Positions 30,601 through 32,234 are shown, numbered from the stretch's first letter. The stretch: 35,000 bases of DNA from Owenia fusiformis (GCA_903813345.2 CAIIXF020000076.1:1-35000), one strand, 5' to 3'. Program-made: numbers and translations. The notes: generated by a model not told the origin, from the letters alone.

Positions 30601-31905
30601 TTCAAGGTGAGCCATTTGACCAATCAATTTCAAATTTACAAGAATGATTCTTAGTGTCATACTCTAAAACGGTTTCAGTTTTTTATCACACCATCGGTGG
30701 GATAACGTCTTCATGATGACGGCGTGATTGTTACCGTGATCGTCCTGCTTTTTTGTCATCGCGATTTCAGGAAAATCACTCATCGGATTTTCTCCAAAGT
30801 CGCACACATGATAGAGGAAATCAAGTTCTAGAGCTGATTCACGTTTGGGCGGCCATATTGAAGGATTTTCAATAAATCTTGTCACTGTCATTTTATCGAA
30901 ATATAATATTAGAAAGGTTTGTTTAAGATTCAAGTCGATCGATCAAATCGTTTTACTTCTACGTACATGTAACAAAACCATCATGATAACGTAGCACCTA
31001 CCTCAAAGAAGATACATAATGAGGTAGGTTTTACGTTATCATGATACTTTTGTTACGTAGTAAGCTAAACAATTTGGCAAATTAACTAAAATCTTCTAAT
31101 CTTTCTAAAATTACATTTTACCAGTCTCCATGATATGAATAAAATCCCACTTTTGGTTGACAAATATATCAAATTAATGATCTAAAGAATTTACCAAATC
31201 CCCATAGATATACATATATCATGAACTTAATGTTACGGAGTAGTATGCCCGGGTTACGTTAAACGCCAGTGTTTGTCCTAGTTCTGATTTGGTGCTAATT
31301 TAATGTGCAGGGGTTTGTGTTTTATTCTTATAATTAATCATTGATCATTTTATGTTTTAGGCAAGTATCAAAGCAGTTGACATGGTCGGTAGTGTCAGCG
31401 ATGGCGTCCAATTAATGTTTACCGCAGATACAAATCCTCCTAATAAAACGGGTATTTAAGTTATTCTATTACATTAATGCTGTATGTTCTTTTTCATCGC
31501 ACTTGTAGTTTCAGTAGTCATCATAATGGTTGAGTGATCTTTATCGAACTATAACGATTGTGATTGTGCTCCGCATAGGAAACCCGTTTCTCTGATTATA
31601 ATCAAATTATTGCACTTTTTGATCATCTGATTTCAGGTATTCGTATTTCTCATAAATGGCTGGAAGGAACTACTGTTCGATTTTTATGGGAAGGTGTATT
31701 CATATCCGACAGCGACCTTTATTACGAACTTACTATTGGTACAAATCCTGGCGGAAGTGACATCATGAAATGGGTTGAAACAAAGCAGACGTCATTCACA
31801 CTTTATGCTGTAGATAATTCATTTGAACATCATTTGACTGTGACTGCAATTAACGAAGCTGGGTTTTACACGTCGACCATTTTATCATTTAACTATGATA
31901 ACTAA
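103..31905 (+). CDS. Large multi-exon gene for an extracellular protein with FN3-like repeats (5' partial)
   Basis: Twenty-eight exons, each listed separately, join with GT-AG boundaries and agreeing phases into one open frame of about 1,991 residues ending in TAA. The protein repeats a fibronectin-III-like unit about 14 times; most units end in V-D-x-T-P-P or S-P-P followed by G-x-V-x-D-G. Two inserts interrupt the repeats: a six-cysteine segment (about residues 1009-1035) and a galactose-binding-like jelly roll (about 1400-1575). Many N-x-S/T sequons fit an extracellular location. No hydrophobic anchor is seen at the C-terminus; signal peptide and promoter lie upstream of the window. Similar repeat proteins in marine invertebrates are, as far as I know, mostly uncharacterised, so no symbol is given. 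Exon ends were chosen by consensus plus phase; the ends of exons 3, 5, 13 and 18 are least certain. Confidence 0.8.
774..1207 (+). CDS. Exon 2 (FN3-like unit closing in WTPPDPG)
   Basis: The acceptor is GGTTAAG| and the donor ATACCAG|GTACAG. The split glycine at the junction restores the G of the common D-x-K-G element, supporting the join. The exon carries ENDADYTSS followed by ISAVWPSL, the early strands of a unit, and ends with SDGVKIDWTPPDPG. Residues 186-330; enters phase 1, leaves phase 0. Confidence 0.76.
1378..1489 (+). CDS. Exon 3 (W-strand and INYYQFALG)
   Basis: The acceptor is GATTGAAG| and the likely donor TTG|GTCGGT; an alternative GT lies four bases downstream. It encodes QIAVSWSPFIDIDD and then GINYYQFALG, the B and C strands of an FN3-like unit. 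Residues 331-367, phase 0 to 1. A 3.3 kb repeat-filled intron follows. Confidence 0.68.
1490..3160 (+). other. Long intron, unique-looking part
   Basis: No coding exon of the host gene was recognised here. The DNA is AT-rich. The notable content is a cluster of AGGTCA-type hexamers at 2493-2650, listed separately. The minus-strand open frame near 2248-2430 has no recognisable features. Confidence 0.5.
2493..2650. repeat. Cluster of AGGTCA/TGACCT hexamers
   Basis: TGACCT occurs at 2493, 2506, 2513 and 2613; AGGTCA at 2624, 2634 and 2645. The last four form an everted pair with a 5-base gap, then direct repeats with 4- and 5-base gaps. This is the spacing style of nuclear-receptor half-sites, but the same hexamer is also common in interspersed repeats, so regulatory function is only a possibility. 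Confidence 0.35.
3538..4269 (-). pseudogene. Decayed Penelope-like reverse transcriptase fragment
   Basis: On the minus strand two open stretches (4269-4042 and 4023-3538) are in the same frame, separated by a TGA at 4039-4041 that falls just after GIPM where a glycine codon is expected. The order of motifs is LVDFIVDTAYFKAGNS, RQKIGIPM, DPAPYMANLYLYSYE, RFIDDLCTIN (the Y-x-DD-like catalytic box) and YDKRGNFNFQIVSYPDL. This matches RTs of the Penelope-like group, where a G-I-P-M-G-T-x-x-A-P box precedes the DD motif. N-terminal RT parts and any GIY-YIG nuclease are missing. It lies in the intron between exons 3 and 4, opposite in orientation to the host gene. The clade call is from memory of motif style; another RT class is possible. 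Confidence 0.6.
4239..4267. repeat. (GGAC)n microsatellite
   Basis: An imperfect GGAC run sits at the 5' edge of the Penelope-like fragment. The same motif recurs at 13530 and 29895. Confidence 0.7.
4370..4435. repeat. T-rich low-complexity tract
   Basis: A run of TTTTATTT-type sequence with no coding features, lying between the Penelope-like fragment and the minisatellite. Confidence 0.6.
4440..4720. repeat. Degenerate minisatellite, about 52-base unit, five copies
   Basis: The block GCATCTATACTCAG or a variant recurs at 4458, 4512, 4565, 4615 and 4667, at intervals of 54, 53, 50 and 52 bases, with A/T-rich sequence and a CATTCT-x-A-x-ATGTAG block between. It ends about 50 bases before the acceptor of exon 4. 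Confidence 0.65.
4769..4885 (+). CDS. Exon 4 (TITGLNLKNGHEYFVTIK strand)
   Basis: The acceptor is GATTCAAG| and the donor TAAAG|GTAAAT. The encoded ITGLNLKNGHEYFVTIK is the L-x-x-G-x-x-Y-x-V-T edge strand that precedes the A-x-N-x-x-G-L strand of exon 5. Residues 368-406, phase 1 to 1. Confidence 0.75.
5089..5251 (+). CDS. Exon 5 (VDTTPP boundary)
   Basis: The acceptor is GCATTTAG|. The exon encodes ATNFVGLSTEVCSYPVIVDTTPP, the conserved linker between units. The donor is weak; CACC|GTAGCA at 5252 is the only in-frame GT that gives the phase 2 needed by exon 6, so that end is an inference. Residues 407-460. Confidence 0.62.
5471..5648 (+). CDS. Exon 6 (FEDKESGI and W-strand)
   Basis: The acceptor is TTTATTCCAG| and the donor CAAA|GTAAGT, a near-perfect consensus. 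It encodes WLGVFEDKESGIIHYTWSVG, the family's signature strand pair, and ends in HVYYVTVK. Residues 461-520, phase 2 to 0. Confidence 0.8.
5777..6053 (+). CDS. Exon 7 (VDASPPVVGHIYDG and next unit)
   Basis: The acceptor is ACTTGTAG| and the donor ATCAG|GTAAAG. AYNMVGLHTTASSHAFTVDASPP closes one unit; IYDGKIEDTDN and then LCAHWEGFADPHTEVIEHLW open the next. The inner GATG|GTAAGA also resembles a donor, but the frame reads through with conserved residues, so the longer exon is preferred. Residues 521-612. Confidence 0.78.
6162..6348 (+). CDS. Exon 8 (VDSSPPVTGVVEDG)
   Basis: The acceptor is TTTATTTTAG| and the donor TCAAG|GTACAG. It encodes LKLSQGKTYFSTITVCNQAGL and VMVDSSPPVTGVVEDG, the edge strand and linker of a unit. 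Residues 613-674, phase 1 to 2. Confidence 0.8.
6414..6611. repeat. Tandem duplication covering the exon 9 acceptor
   Basis: 6414-6500 and 6521-6611 are diverged copies, both containing ATTTTAGAAAT followed by coding-like sequence. The second is the start of exon 9. The first has its AG at 6454-6455 but reaches an in-frame TAG after about 13 codons, so it is a decayed decoy exon start. Confidence 0.75.
6563..6771 (+). CDS. Exon 9 (AHWIGFHDAHSGL unit)
   Basis: The acceptor is ATATTTTAG| and the donor TGCAG|GTAATT. LSAHWIGFHDAHSGLSKYEMRVG is the signature strand pair; IYITIKAYNFAG ends the exon. Both exon ends have partial copies nearby (6414-6500 and 6889-6953). Residues 675-744, phase 2 to 1. 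Confidence 0.8.
6747..6953. repeat. Duplicated copy of the exon 9 3' end and donor
   Basis: 6747-6808 (end of exon 9 plus donor) recurs at 6889-6953, including GCATATAACTTTGCAGGTAA. The second copy is isolated in the intron and lacks an open exon body. Confidence 0.75.
7021..7133 (+). CDS. Exon 10 (VDTTPPSVVQ)
   Basis: The acceptor is TACATTGTAG| and the donor ACACAG|GTATAT. It encodes LYAESTSNGFTVDTTPPSVV, the inter-unit linker, then a stretch ending in MKDNTQ. Residues 745-782, phase 1 to 0. Confidence 0.78.
7302..7421 (+). CDS. Exon 11 (TIRWLFEDNESGI)
   Basis: The acceptor is AATTTAG| and the donor TTGAG|GTATTC. Forty codons encode SLTIRWLFEDNESGIERQYV, the signature strand pair, in symmetric phase 0. 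Residues 783-822. Confidence 0.78.
7454..7561. repeat. Perfect 54-base tandem duplication
   Basis: 7454-7507 and 7508-7561 read identically, beginning AACAATTCTAAATTG. It is intronic, between exons 11 and 12, and recent enough to show no difference. Confidence 0.95.
7712..7837 (+). CDS. Exon 12 (ASIVACNKAQLCS strand)
   Basis: The acceptor is TTCTTTTTTAG| and the donor TATTG|GTATGT. It encodes FSNLTLNDGTGYFASIVACN, the edge strand, with KAQLCSTSSSE following. Forty-two codons, phase 0 to 0. Residues 823-864. Confidence 0.77.
7964..8167 (+). CDS. Exon 13 (HWLGFEDHHSGI)
   Basis: The acceptor is TGTTCAATAG|. It encodes FDASRPSIGTFASW, a diverged linker without the PP, and then ISLHWLGFEDHHSGISHYLV. 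The donor CACCA|GTGTGT is chosen for phase 0; GTGTAC two bases on is an alternative that would break the phase with exon 14. Residues 865-932. Confidence 0.7.
8189..9338. repeat. Diverged direct repeat flanking a mobile element
   Basis: 8189-8308 and 9205-9338 align along their length. Both begin TAATGTTAAA, then share GGAAGAAACT-like, TCTTCAAAGTT-like and GGTCA-x-x-GACAG-x-AATA blocks. The 735-base element at 8442-9176 lies between them. No coding potential is clear in either copy. Confidence 0.6.
8442..9176. mobile_element. Non-autonomous element with mariner-type ends
   Basis: The left end CAGGGTGGGCAAAAAGGGAC and the right end, read inverted as CAGGTTGGGCAATAAAAAAT, resemble each other, and both are flanked by TA. 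About 735 bases. No transposase motifs were recognised inside. Confidence 0.6.
9403..9543 (+). CDS. Exon 14 (FVKMWAVNG strand)
   Basis: The acceptor is CGTCCAATAG| and the donor AATGGG|GTAAAT. It encodes AVNHEEGVIQTGTISLSRPIDDC and KRLFVKMWAVNG, the edge and A-x-N-x strands. Phase 0 to 0, residues 933-979. It continues naturally into VGLASLVVHNSF of exon 15 across a 4.2 kb intron. Confidence 0.75.
9815..11150 (+). pseudogene. Old LINE reverse transcriptase relic, 5' portion
   Basis: Frameshifted but recognisable RT blocks run in order on the plus strand: VEGNIF...ARRMTTFL (about 9830), SVQKLGI and YGCLEHTSMV (9900-9965), DLAVPWLDLAKA with a catalytic-type Asp (about 10003-10040), MKFKPVKSRSLEWKK (about 10225-10270), LGKFKAWIYQHGILP (about 10770-10815) and GKINKYLSKWFGVPN (10875-10920). 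The order matches a non-LTR RT family common in invertebrates. The segment that should carry the DD box is missing between about 10140 and 10200. Its downstream end reappears at 12590, beyond an inserted LINE. Confidence 0.65.
11160..12560 (-). mobile_element. 5'-truncated LINE inserted into the older LINE
   Basis: This segment contains an RT frame (12525-11464) with a 3' UTR that holds AATAAA (read as TTTATT at 11184-11189). In-frame sequence upstream of the first listed residue still looks like RT (HESLICYVHYSSLDYG) and ends near 12560, giving the 5' truncation point. The plus-strand relic resumes at about 12590. Confidence 0.65.
11464..12525 (-). CDS. Non-LTR retrotransposon reverse transcriptase (5' truncated)
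   Basis: A 353-residue open frame on the minus strand. It carries the palm and thumb of a non-LTR RT: GVPQGSVLGPLLFLLFINDI at about residues 44-63, the catalytic FADD at 75-78 and LSLNIEKTKYM near residue 110, then the C-terminal WNVLPTELKQI region. The style fits the jockey/CR1/L2-like groups. The fingers, with the first catalytic Asp, and the endonuclease are absent, so it cannot be active. The frame is undamaged, suggesting fairly recent insertion. The first codon listed is GTG and is not a biological start. Confidence 0.88.
   Translation of the reverse strand: MHYSSLDYGIRGIALDWFKSYMTNRKQFTFYNNSMSNERTLLCGVPQGSVLGPLLFLLFINDIYRVSKDLNFMLFADDTNILYSGKNDLDVFNKMNEELTKLAIWFNVNKLSLNIEKTKYMTFTQRVKLNQGLSLKIAKKQIECVDKISFLGVIIDEKLSWKDHIKYLQMKISRTLGILYKVKDKLSQNSLISIYNSLIYSNLSYCNLIWGNATKTSLDPLFKLQKRFLRILTTTPLKEHISHNFKKFSILKLCDIHKLSVVSFVQKCIHEVNTVMISHFSNYFMKNQECHNYHTRRKENIHRIKSRNTLTENSIKVEGAKFWNVLPTELKQIQNNKKFKTQLKLYLIQNYQS
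12590..12870 (+). pseudogene. Old LINE relic, 3' portion
   Basis: Reading frames on the plus strand give IELTVPWEES, then RREKYPELVQQY, then PVEVDCRDFAGQLPWGTLGI, interrupted by shifts. These are the C-terminal blocks (E-L-T-V-P-W-E and P-V-E-V-x-C-R-x-F-A) of the same RT family as 9815-11150. The two pieces are one element split by the minus-strand LINE. Confidence 0.65.
12871..13764. repeat. Intron remainder with repeat-like units
   Basis: No exon seen. Two diverged units near 13008 and 13150 share a GTGGCCAT or GTGACCAC block, TTTCAA and an AAATCA block. A further GGTGACCATCTCGACATTTT lies at about 13427, and GGACTGAC repeats at 13530-13553. These resemble the GGCCATTTT and GGACGGAC repeats at 29895-30870. 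Confidence 0.4.
13765..13948 (+). CDS. Exon 15 (six-cysteine module)
   Basis: The acceptor is TTTCATTTAG| and the donor TACG|GTATGC. VGLASLVVHNSFEVV completes a strand begun in exon 14. Then come six cysteines at residues 1009, 1014, 1018, 1020, 1027 and 1035 in the pattern C-x4-C-x3-C-x-C-x6-C-x7-C, including SCEGHCVCAP. This is unlike the other units and may be a disulfide knot. Residues 980-1040, phase 0 to 1. Confidence 0.75.
13949..14539. other. Intron 15, nothing recognised
   Basis: AT-rich sequence without repeats, exons or element ends that I could recognise. The open frame at 14118-14306 has no domain features. Confidence 0.5.
14540..14693 (+). CDS. Exon 16
   Basis: The acceptor is TTTATTTAG| and the donor AAGAG|GTTTTA (weak +3 to +6, but phase-consistent). 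It encodes GDNFVILVND and SNCLLAAVWTISEQNGRPP, where AVWTISEQNG resembles the strand pair of the other units. Residues 1041-1091, phase 1 to 2. Confidence 0.7.
14694..15033. other. Intron 16, nothing recognised
   Basis: 340 bases of AT-rich sequence without repeats or exons that I could support. Confidence 0.5.
15034..15155 (+). CDS. Exon 17
   Basis: The acceptor is ATGTTTTAG| and the donor CTTAA|GTATGT. It encodes YEYTAGLFGKVHGSGVVNLA and WFEAGFYNHAVITPTL. It joins exon 16 in phase 2 with a split Arg and leaves in phase 1. Residues 1092-1132. A 6.1 kb intron filled with mobile elements follows. Confidence 0.72.
15259..15313 (+). repeat. Possible tRNA-derived SINE head
   Basis: GTGTAGTTCAGCGGTAGGTC resembles an A box and GGTCCGCAACTC, about 38 bases on, a damaged B box. 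No cloverleaf could be drawn with confidence, so this is a weak call. Confidence 0.25.
15525..15543. repeat. Perfect 19-base palindrome at the transposon's left subterminus
   Basis: GCGTGCCTAcTAGGCACGC, overlapping the first copy of the 15-base subterminal motif. Confidence 0.8.
15581..15636 (+). other. Exon-like short frame inside the TIR transposon
   Basis: ATG at 15581 opens MEDGEDTTPKKSQNTKNTR and runs directly to CAAG|GTTAGT, a good donor. It lies just inside the left subterminal repeats, where a transposase first exon could sit. No downstream exon was identified. Confidence 0.3.
16482..17534 (-). mobile_element. Mariner-type element with long inverted repeats
   Basis: The left end at 16482 and the right end at 17534 are flanked by TA. 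The first 42 or so bases of both ends match (CAGGGTGTTCCAAAAGTAAC, then AGGACTGGTGCTGGCATTTTGT), and similarity continues for about 190 bases to a shared CACAATACCCGGGGCAAC block. The interior carries a decayed transposase on the minus strand. It is inserted in a LINE 3' UTR. Confidence 0.8.
16810..17160 (-). pseudogene. Mariner transposase relic (catalytic core)
   Basis: The minus strand reads FTVEFLKRPNLKPVIHLDKAP, AHKSALKTTAAIVELGLEV, a stop, then DHEPYSSDHAISNFYFY. These correspond to the H-D-N-A-P-A-H and P-P-Y-S-P-D-L-A-P-S-D-F motifs of mariner transposases. The third catalytic Asp reads as Asn, so the copy is dead. The N-terminal DNA-binding region is absent. Confidence 0.72.
17662..18984 (-). 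CDS. LINE reverse transcriptase, C-terminal part
   Basis: This 440-residue frame contains the catalytic YADD at residues 21-24, then WRFNFNVGKSSIMTFGE, SALYGCELWHNLTNSNILEL and a CCHC-type zinc motif (C347, C350, H360, C365) typical of the C-terminal region of many non-LTR RTs. It is in frame with 19449-19039, separated only by one TAG codon. The real protein therefore began upstream. Confidence 0.85.
   Translation of the reverse strand: MIENSGYGTMMHDIPCCIATYADDIALIANTKQALDRMMSIVIDYSKQWRFNFNVGKSSIMTFGESKQTNEKLRLTRRWTTEIGEINETEKMKHLGNLFQSTLERQSTITNACQKMRGSFASLVGIGVHPKGLNPLTGLKLINSICIPSALYGCELWHNLTNSNILELERAQRLVLKNLLELSKTTRTDDVYGLTDTMPIESTIDSRKLSFLGRLCNMNQTSITKDVFLFRAHSNHLKTNKIVQKGYIPDIWNVLEKHNLEDYLLNYLDDGYFPPNKLWNKICRYQVKQTQICSENRANRTDARIPTNRLREHQLWKTAQKDHTLLRESLTMAKVISMPLENRESLCDKCGMLYNDTISHILQECANHNSQREQVIRALNLNQDEEFSRLPNVSAMICRPSDSNTEISTTVVTEYLHYVDRLIRENNVSLVPPFPNTAQN
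19039..19449 (-). CDS. LINE reverse transcriptase, fingers/palm part, ended by a nonsense codon
   Basis: Encodes ISLLPAIEKLWEKLIKQRI and FISCFDSAKAYDTVYHSGL, with the first catalytic Asp near residue 78, and ends in IEQSVR followed by TAG at 19039-19041. The frame continues GGILSGWLYTIYIDELL, so the stop replaces the Gln expected in the R-Q-G motif. Upstream, 19567-19385 is in another frame with sequence like the preceding part (YTNLVNTSKKYVQMNLHKQ), implying a frameshift near 19440. Confidence 0.8.
   Translation of the reverse strand: MAFSSLISLLPAIEKLWEKLIKQRITKHEKTSKTRLTKSRHQYAYEKGLCSTSCNFNILETIYYNKERGQKTFISCFDSAKAYDTVYHSGLFLKLHHLGIRGRFWNILYEQYKHLTGAIVFKGYQSEWFPIEQSVR
19908..21232. mobile_element. 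Fold-back element with long inverted arms
   Basis: TTTGGCAACCTTAGCTCCCC occurs at about 19917 and, inverted, at about 21192. The right arm (about 20997-21232) is continuous. The left arm is split: 19908-19980 matches the outer part and 20456-20637 matches the inner part (AATAGGTCGAAAATTGATGA inverted at about 21038), with about 475 unrelated bases between. No transposase was recognised. A target duplication was not found. Confidence 0.7.
19981..20455. mobile_element. Insertion splitting the left arm of the fold-back element
   Basis: The sequence is absent from the right arm, where the matching parts are adjacent. Either it is a secondary insertion here or the right arm lost it; I saw no terminal repeats in it. 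Confidence 0.45.
21264..21394 (+). CDS. Exon 18 (IDITPP linker)
   Basis: The acceptor is ATTCATTTCAG|. It encodes RLLQGQRYIFYVRAWYDDV and SDGILIDITPPTVSRIRH in the frame required by exon 17; the other frames of the stretch lack the motif. The donor ACAT|GTGCGT is chosen because it gives phase 0 for exon 19. Residues 1133-1176. Confidence 0.72.
21395..21914. other. Intron 18, first part
   Basis: No exon seen. It holds a G-run at about 21601, a short inverted pair of GATCAATGTCG (about 21565 and 21640), and a TATATA tract ending at the mariner-type element. Confidence 0.4.
21915..22530. mobile_element. MITE with mariner-type ends
   Basis: The left end CAGGGTGTGCCAAAAAAACG and the right end, inverted as CAGGGTGGGCCAAAAAACGC, match over about 57 bases (through CACT-x-TTTTTCAA and AACTTTTTTA-like sequence), with TA on both sides. 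About 616 bases, no transposase seen. Confidence 0.75.
22664..22730 (+). other. Hairpin with 22-base arms, pre-miRNA-like or small MITE
   Basis: AGGGATGCAATTGATTTCAT (22664-) pairs with ATGAAATTAATTGCATCCC (22711-) with one or two mismatches, leaving a 23-base loop. The stem can extend outward by a TATAA-like pairing. Size and shape fit a microRNA precursor, but short transposon hairpins look the same. Confidence 0.35.
23026..23173 (+). CDS. Exon 19 (RWPGVFADEESGI)
   Basis: The acceptor is TCTTCAAG| and the donor CTGG|GTATCT, preferred over GTACTG because it gives the phase 1 needed downstream. It encodes VDKLSVRWPGVFADEESGIS, the signature strand pair, and FLLGIGT. Residues 1177-1225. Confidence 0.77.
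23347..23516. repeat. Three-copy minisatellite before exon 20
   Basis: ATTCTGATGCAATCTGTG-like units start at 23360, 23411 and 23466 (51- and 55-base spacing) and run to the exon 20 acceptor. Period and some blocks resemble the array at 4440-4720. Confidence 0.6.
23519..23713 (+). CDS. Exon 20 (VDIEPPIPGIVFDG)
   Basis: The acceptor is TCTCATATAG| and the donor AGAT|GTAAGT. It encodes MSLTPGQKYYATIVAVSNTG and FTVDIEPPIPGIVFDG, a textbook unit end for this family. Residues 1226-1290, phase 1 to 1. Confidence 0.83.
23801..24004 (+). CDS. Exon 21 (AQWHGFYDRHSGIDYY)
   Basis: The acceptor is ATATTGCAG| and the donor CCTG|GTAATT. It encodes DADYTNETTILHAQWHGFYD and RHSGIDYYICCVGTT, the early strands of the unit, with paired cysteines. 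Residues 1291-1358, phase 1 to 1. Confidence 0.83.
24141..24914 (+). CDS. Exon 22 (FN3-like end plus galactose-binding-like domain)
   Basis: The largest exon (774 bases). The acceptor is TTATATCAG| and the donor ATAG|GTTAGT. It opens with YYTKVQAVDAVGHRSAVISS and IIIDITPPDI, closing one unit. From about residue 1400 comes LLRNPSFEE, then DGNQACLLLGGIQQSV, GNVYAVQFSVSHPP, WHKHLYTFVA and GLLIDAVKIELL (ending about 1574). The NPSFE start, the Y-x-(V/L)-x-F-x-V core strand and the L-I-D-x-V end are the pattern of DUF642/carbohydrate-binding jelly-roll domains. The last part (QAHWQVLDLES, DISWAIG) starts the next FN3-like unit. Residues 1359-1616. Sugar binding is an inference from fold only. Confidence 0.82.
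24949..25774. mobile_element. MITE with about 65-base inverted repeats and 8-base target duplication
   Basis: TAGCCTTGCCCAAGTCGGT at 24949-24967 is repeated inverted at 25754-25772. The similarity runs inward through TTTTACTTAT and ACCGCCTTG blocks. CATTAGGT flanks both sides (24942-24949 and 25775-25782), an 8-base duplication as in hAT-type elements; the exact element edge is ambiguous by 1-3 bases. It lies wholly inside the intron between exons 22 and 23. Confidence 0.78.
25861..26079 (+). CDS. Exon 23 (IVIDRTPPVIGLV)
   Basis: The acceptor is TTGTAAATAG| and the donor AATG|GTATGG. It continues DISWAIG into LVRGGTQLQGYVGVGRK, then VHVTLIVRNNAGLMSVVYAE and IVIDRTPPVIGLVS. Residues 1617-1689, phase 1 to 1. 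Confidence 0.8.
26254..26343 (+). CDS. Exon 24 (KWDVEDDETTISHC)
   Basis: The acceptor is TGTTTCTAG| and the donor TTCG|GTAAAT. It encodes GQVLIAKWDVEDDETTISHC, the W-strand and the E-x-x-I strand of a unit. Thirty codons, symmetric phase 1. Residues 1690-1719. Confidence 0.77.
26473..26813 (+). CDS. Exon 25
   Basis: The acceptor is ATTATTGTAG| and the donor TATCAG|GTACAC. It encodes VNLKHGTKVYAIVRCFNTLG and ITVISEPPDVSHAL, then TIRLKWDGFQKSTNHIDYYQ of the following unit. Reading past the donor stays open for a while, but phase 0 and the homology of IDYYQ-V support the splice. Residues 1720-1833. Confidence 0.78.
26869..27013. repeat. First copy of an identical 145-base duplication
   Basis: Identical by eye to 27727-27871, beginning GGGAGTTTGTTCCCAACCGC. 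It lies in the intron after exon 25. Confidence 0.9.
27009..27212. mobile_element. Small MITE with ATGTATTACAT ends
   Basis: ATGTATTACATACCT near 27012 recurs inverted as AGGCATGTAATACAT at 27198-27212. About 200 bases. It begins where the first copy of the 145-base duplication ends. Confidence 0.5.
27213..27324. repeat. Hairpin with perfect 28-base inverted repeats
   Basis: The 28 bases at 27213-27240 (GTTATGTCACTATGACGTGA onward) match the complement of 27297-27324 exactly. Imperfect pairing (TTCTTGCCCAAATATAG against its partner) continues inward, so nearly the whole 112 bases fold on itself. Confidence 0.85.
27331..27926. repeat. Second part of the duplication, and intervening DNA
   Basis: 27331-27385 (ATATATATCTCACACACAAA onward) is repeated at 27872-27926. 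In the downstream copy it directly follows the 145-base block (27727-27871), while upstream the two parts are separated by 27014-27330. The unique stretch 27390-27726 shows no gene. Confidence 0.8.
28012..28128 (+). CDS. Exon 26
   Basis: The acceptor is ACTTTGCAAG| and the donor ATAAG|GTAATA. Thirty-nine codons, phase 0 to 0, encode VNIEMTNGDVNGTIYELIND and PLTLQQNTHYK, the L-x-x-x-x-x-Y edge strand that continues into ASIKAVDMVG of exon 27. Residues 1834-1872. Confidence 0.75.
28277..29570. mobile_element. TIR element with mariner-type ends and GGGAGATA block
   Basis: The left end AAGGGTGTCCAAGAAACCAT and the right end, inverted as CTTGGTGTCCAAGAACTCAT, are flanked by TA. Arms of roughly 110-170 bases share TTTGAGGGAGATA, GTGCACTTATTAAACATACA and an AACCCCGGAGT block. 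About 1.3 kb; no transposase recognised. An internal inverted repeat is listed separately. Confidence 0.7.
28949..29048. repeat. Perfect 19-base inverted repeat inside the TIR element
   Basis: GAGCACAGCTTTATGGTTT (28949-28967) and its complement (29030-29048), with 62 bases between. It could be a nested small MITE. Confidence 0.85.
29895..29936. repeat. (GTCC)n microsatellite
   Basis: About ten GTCC units with one TAC interruption. It is the complement of the GGAC runs at 4239 and 13530 and is embedded in similar repeat DNA. Confidence 0.9.
30040..30870. repeat. Recurring GGCCATTTT units
   Basis: Blocks beginning CGGCCATTT or GCGGCCATTTT, mostly followed by a CTAAAATC block, occur at about 30045, 30369, 30546 and 30848. 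The pair at 30369 and 30546 also shares CAATTTCAAATTT-x-CA and GATGATTCT-like sequence. They look like diverged copies of one interspersed repeat. No exon was found from 28129 to 31360. Confidence 0.5.
30964..31059. repeat. Snap-back hairpin, 40-base arms and 14-base loop
   Basis: The left arm 30964-31005 (TACATGTAACAAAACCATCA onward) pairs with 31020-31059 at high identity, including ATCATGATAACGTA and CCTACCTCA. Such short, nearly perfect hairpins are usually MITEs. Confidence 0.8.
31361..31451 (+). CDS. Exon 27 (FTADTNPP linker)
   Basis: The acceptor is TATGTTTTAG| and the donor ACGG|GTATTT. It encodes ASIKAVDMVGSVSDGVQLMF and TADTNPPNKTG, the final inter-unit linker. Residues 1873-1902, phase 0 to 1. 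Confidence 0.78.
31637..31905 (+). CDS. Exon 28, last exon with stop codon
   Basis: The acceptor is GATTTCAG|. It encodes TTVRFLWEGVFISDSDLYYE, then LTVTAINEAGFYTSTI and ends FNYDN-TAA at 31903-31905. A full FN3-like unit is completed before the stop, so the end looks natural, not truncated. No transmembrane or GPI-type hydrophobic tail follows. A cryptic donor leading to further exons cannot be excluded. Residues 1903-1991. Confidence 0.78.
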
Positions 31906-31908
31906 GAT

Positions 31909-31924
31909 CCTATTTTAAAATAGG
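31909..31924. repeat. Perfect 16-base palindrome after the stop codon
   Basis: CCTATTTTAAAATAGG starts three bases after TAA. No function is evident. Confidence 0.9.
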
Positions 31925-31948
31925 TTGTGTTCGTAATCAAGCCATAAA

Positions 31949-32234
31949 CTAGTTCAACAAGTTAAACCCAATACCACGGCTTTCATTTATTAATCTGAAT
32001 GTTATTGTTGTCGTGATTGGGTTTAACTTCCGTGCTATGCTTTTATTTGTTGCAAATTCTCACTATCAGTTATAAATTAAACGCACATGGAATTGCTGGA
32101 ATTGCGCTGCCATAGTCCACTATTAAATATTTTGCATCAAGGGCCGAATGGGCACGGACGTTAAACCTAGGGCGGGCCACAAGATATGTCAGATAAGAAA
32201 TAAGGCTCAGACTAGGTTTAACTTGTTGAACTAG
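31949..32234. mobile_element. Small MITE in the 3' flank with four GTTAAACC motifs
   Basis: CTAGTTCAACAAGTTAAACC (31949-31968) and its complement (32215-32234) are the ends. GCCATAAACT precedes the left end (31941) and follows the right end (32234), suggesting a 9-10 base target duplication. GTTAAACC recurs at 31961 and 32160 and inverted at 32020 and 32215. Confidence 0.7.

Noticed and set aside
31909-31924. CCTATTTTAAAATAGG palindrome as a regulatory or termination site
   Set aside because: Short AT-rich palindromes are expected by chance in DNA this AT-rich; nothing else supports a function.
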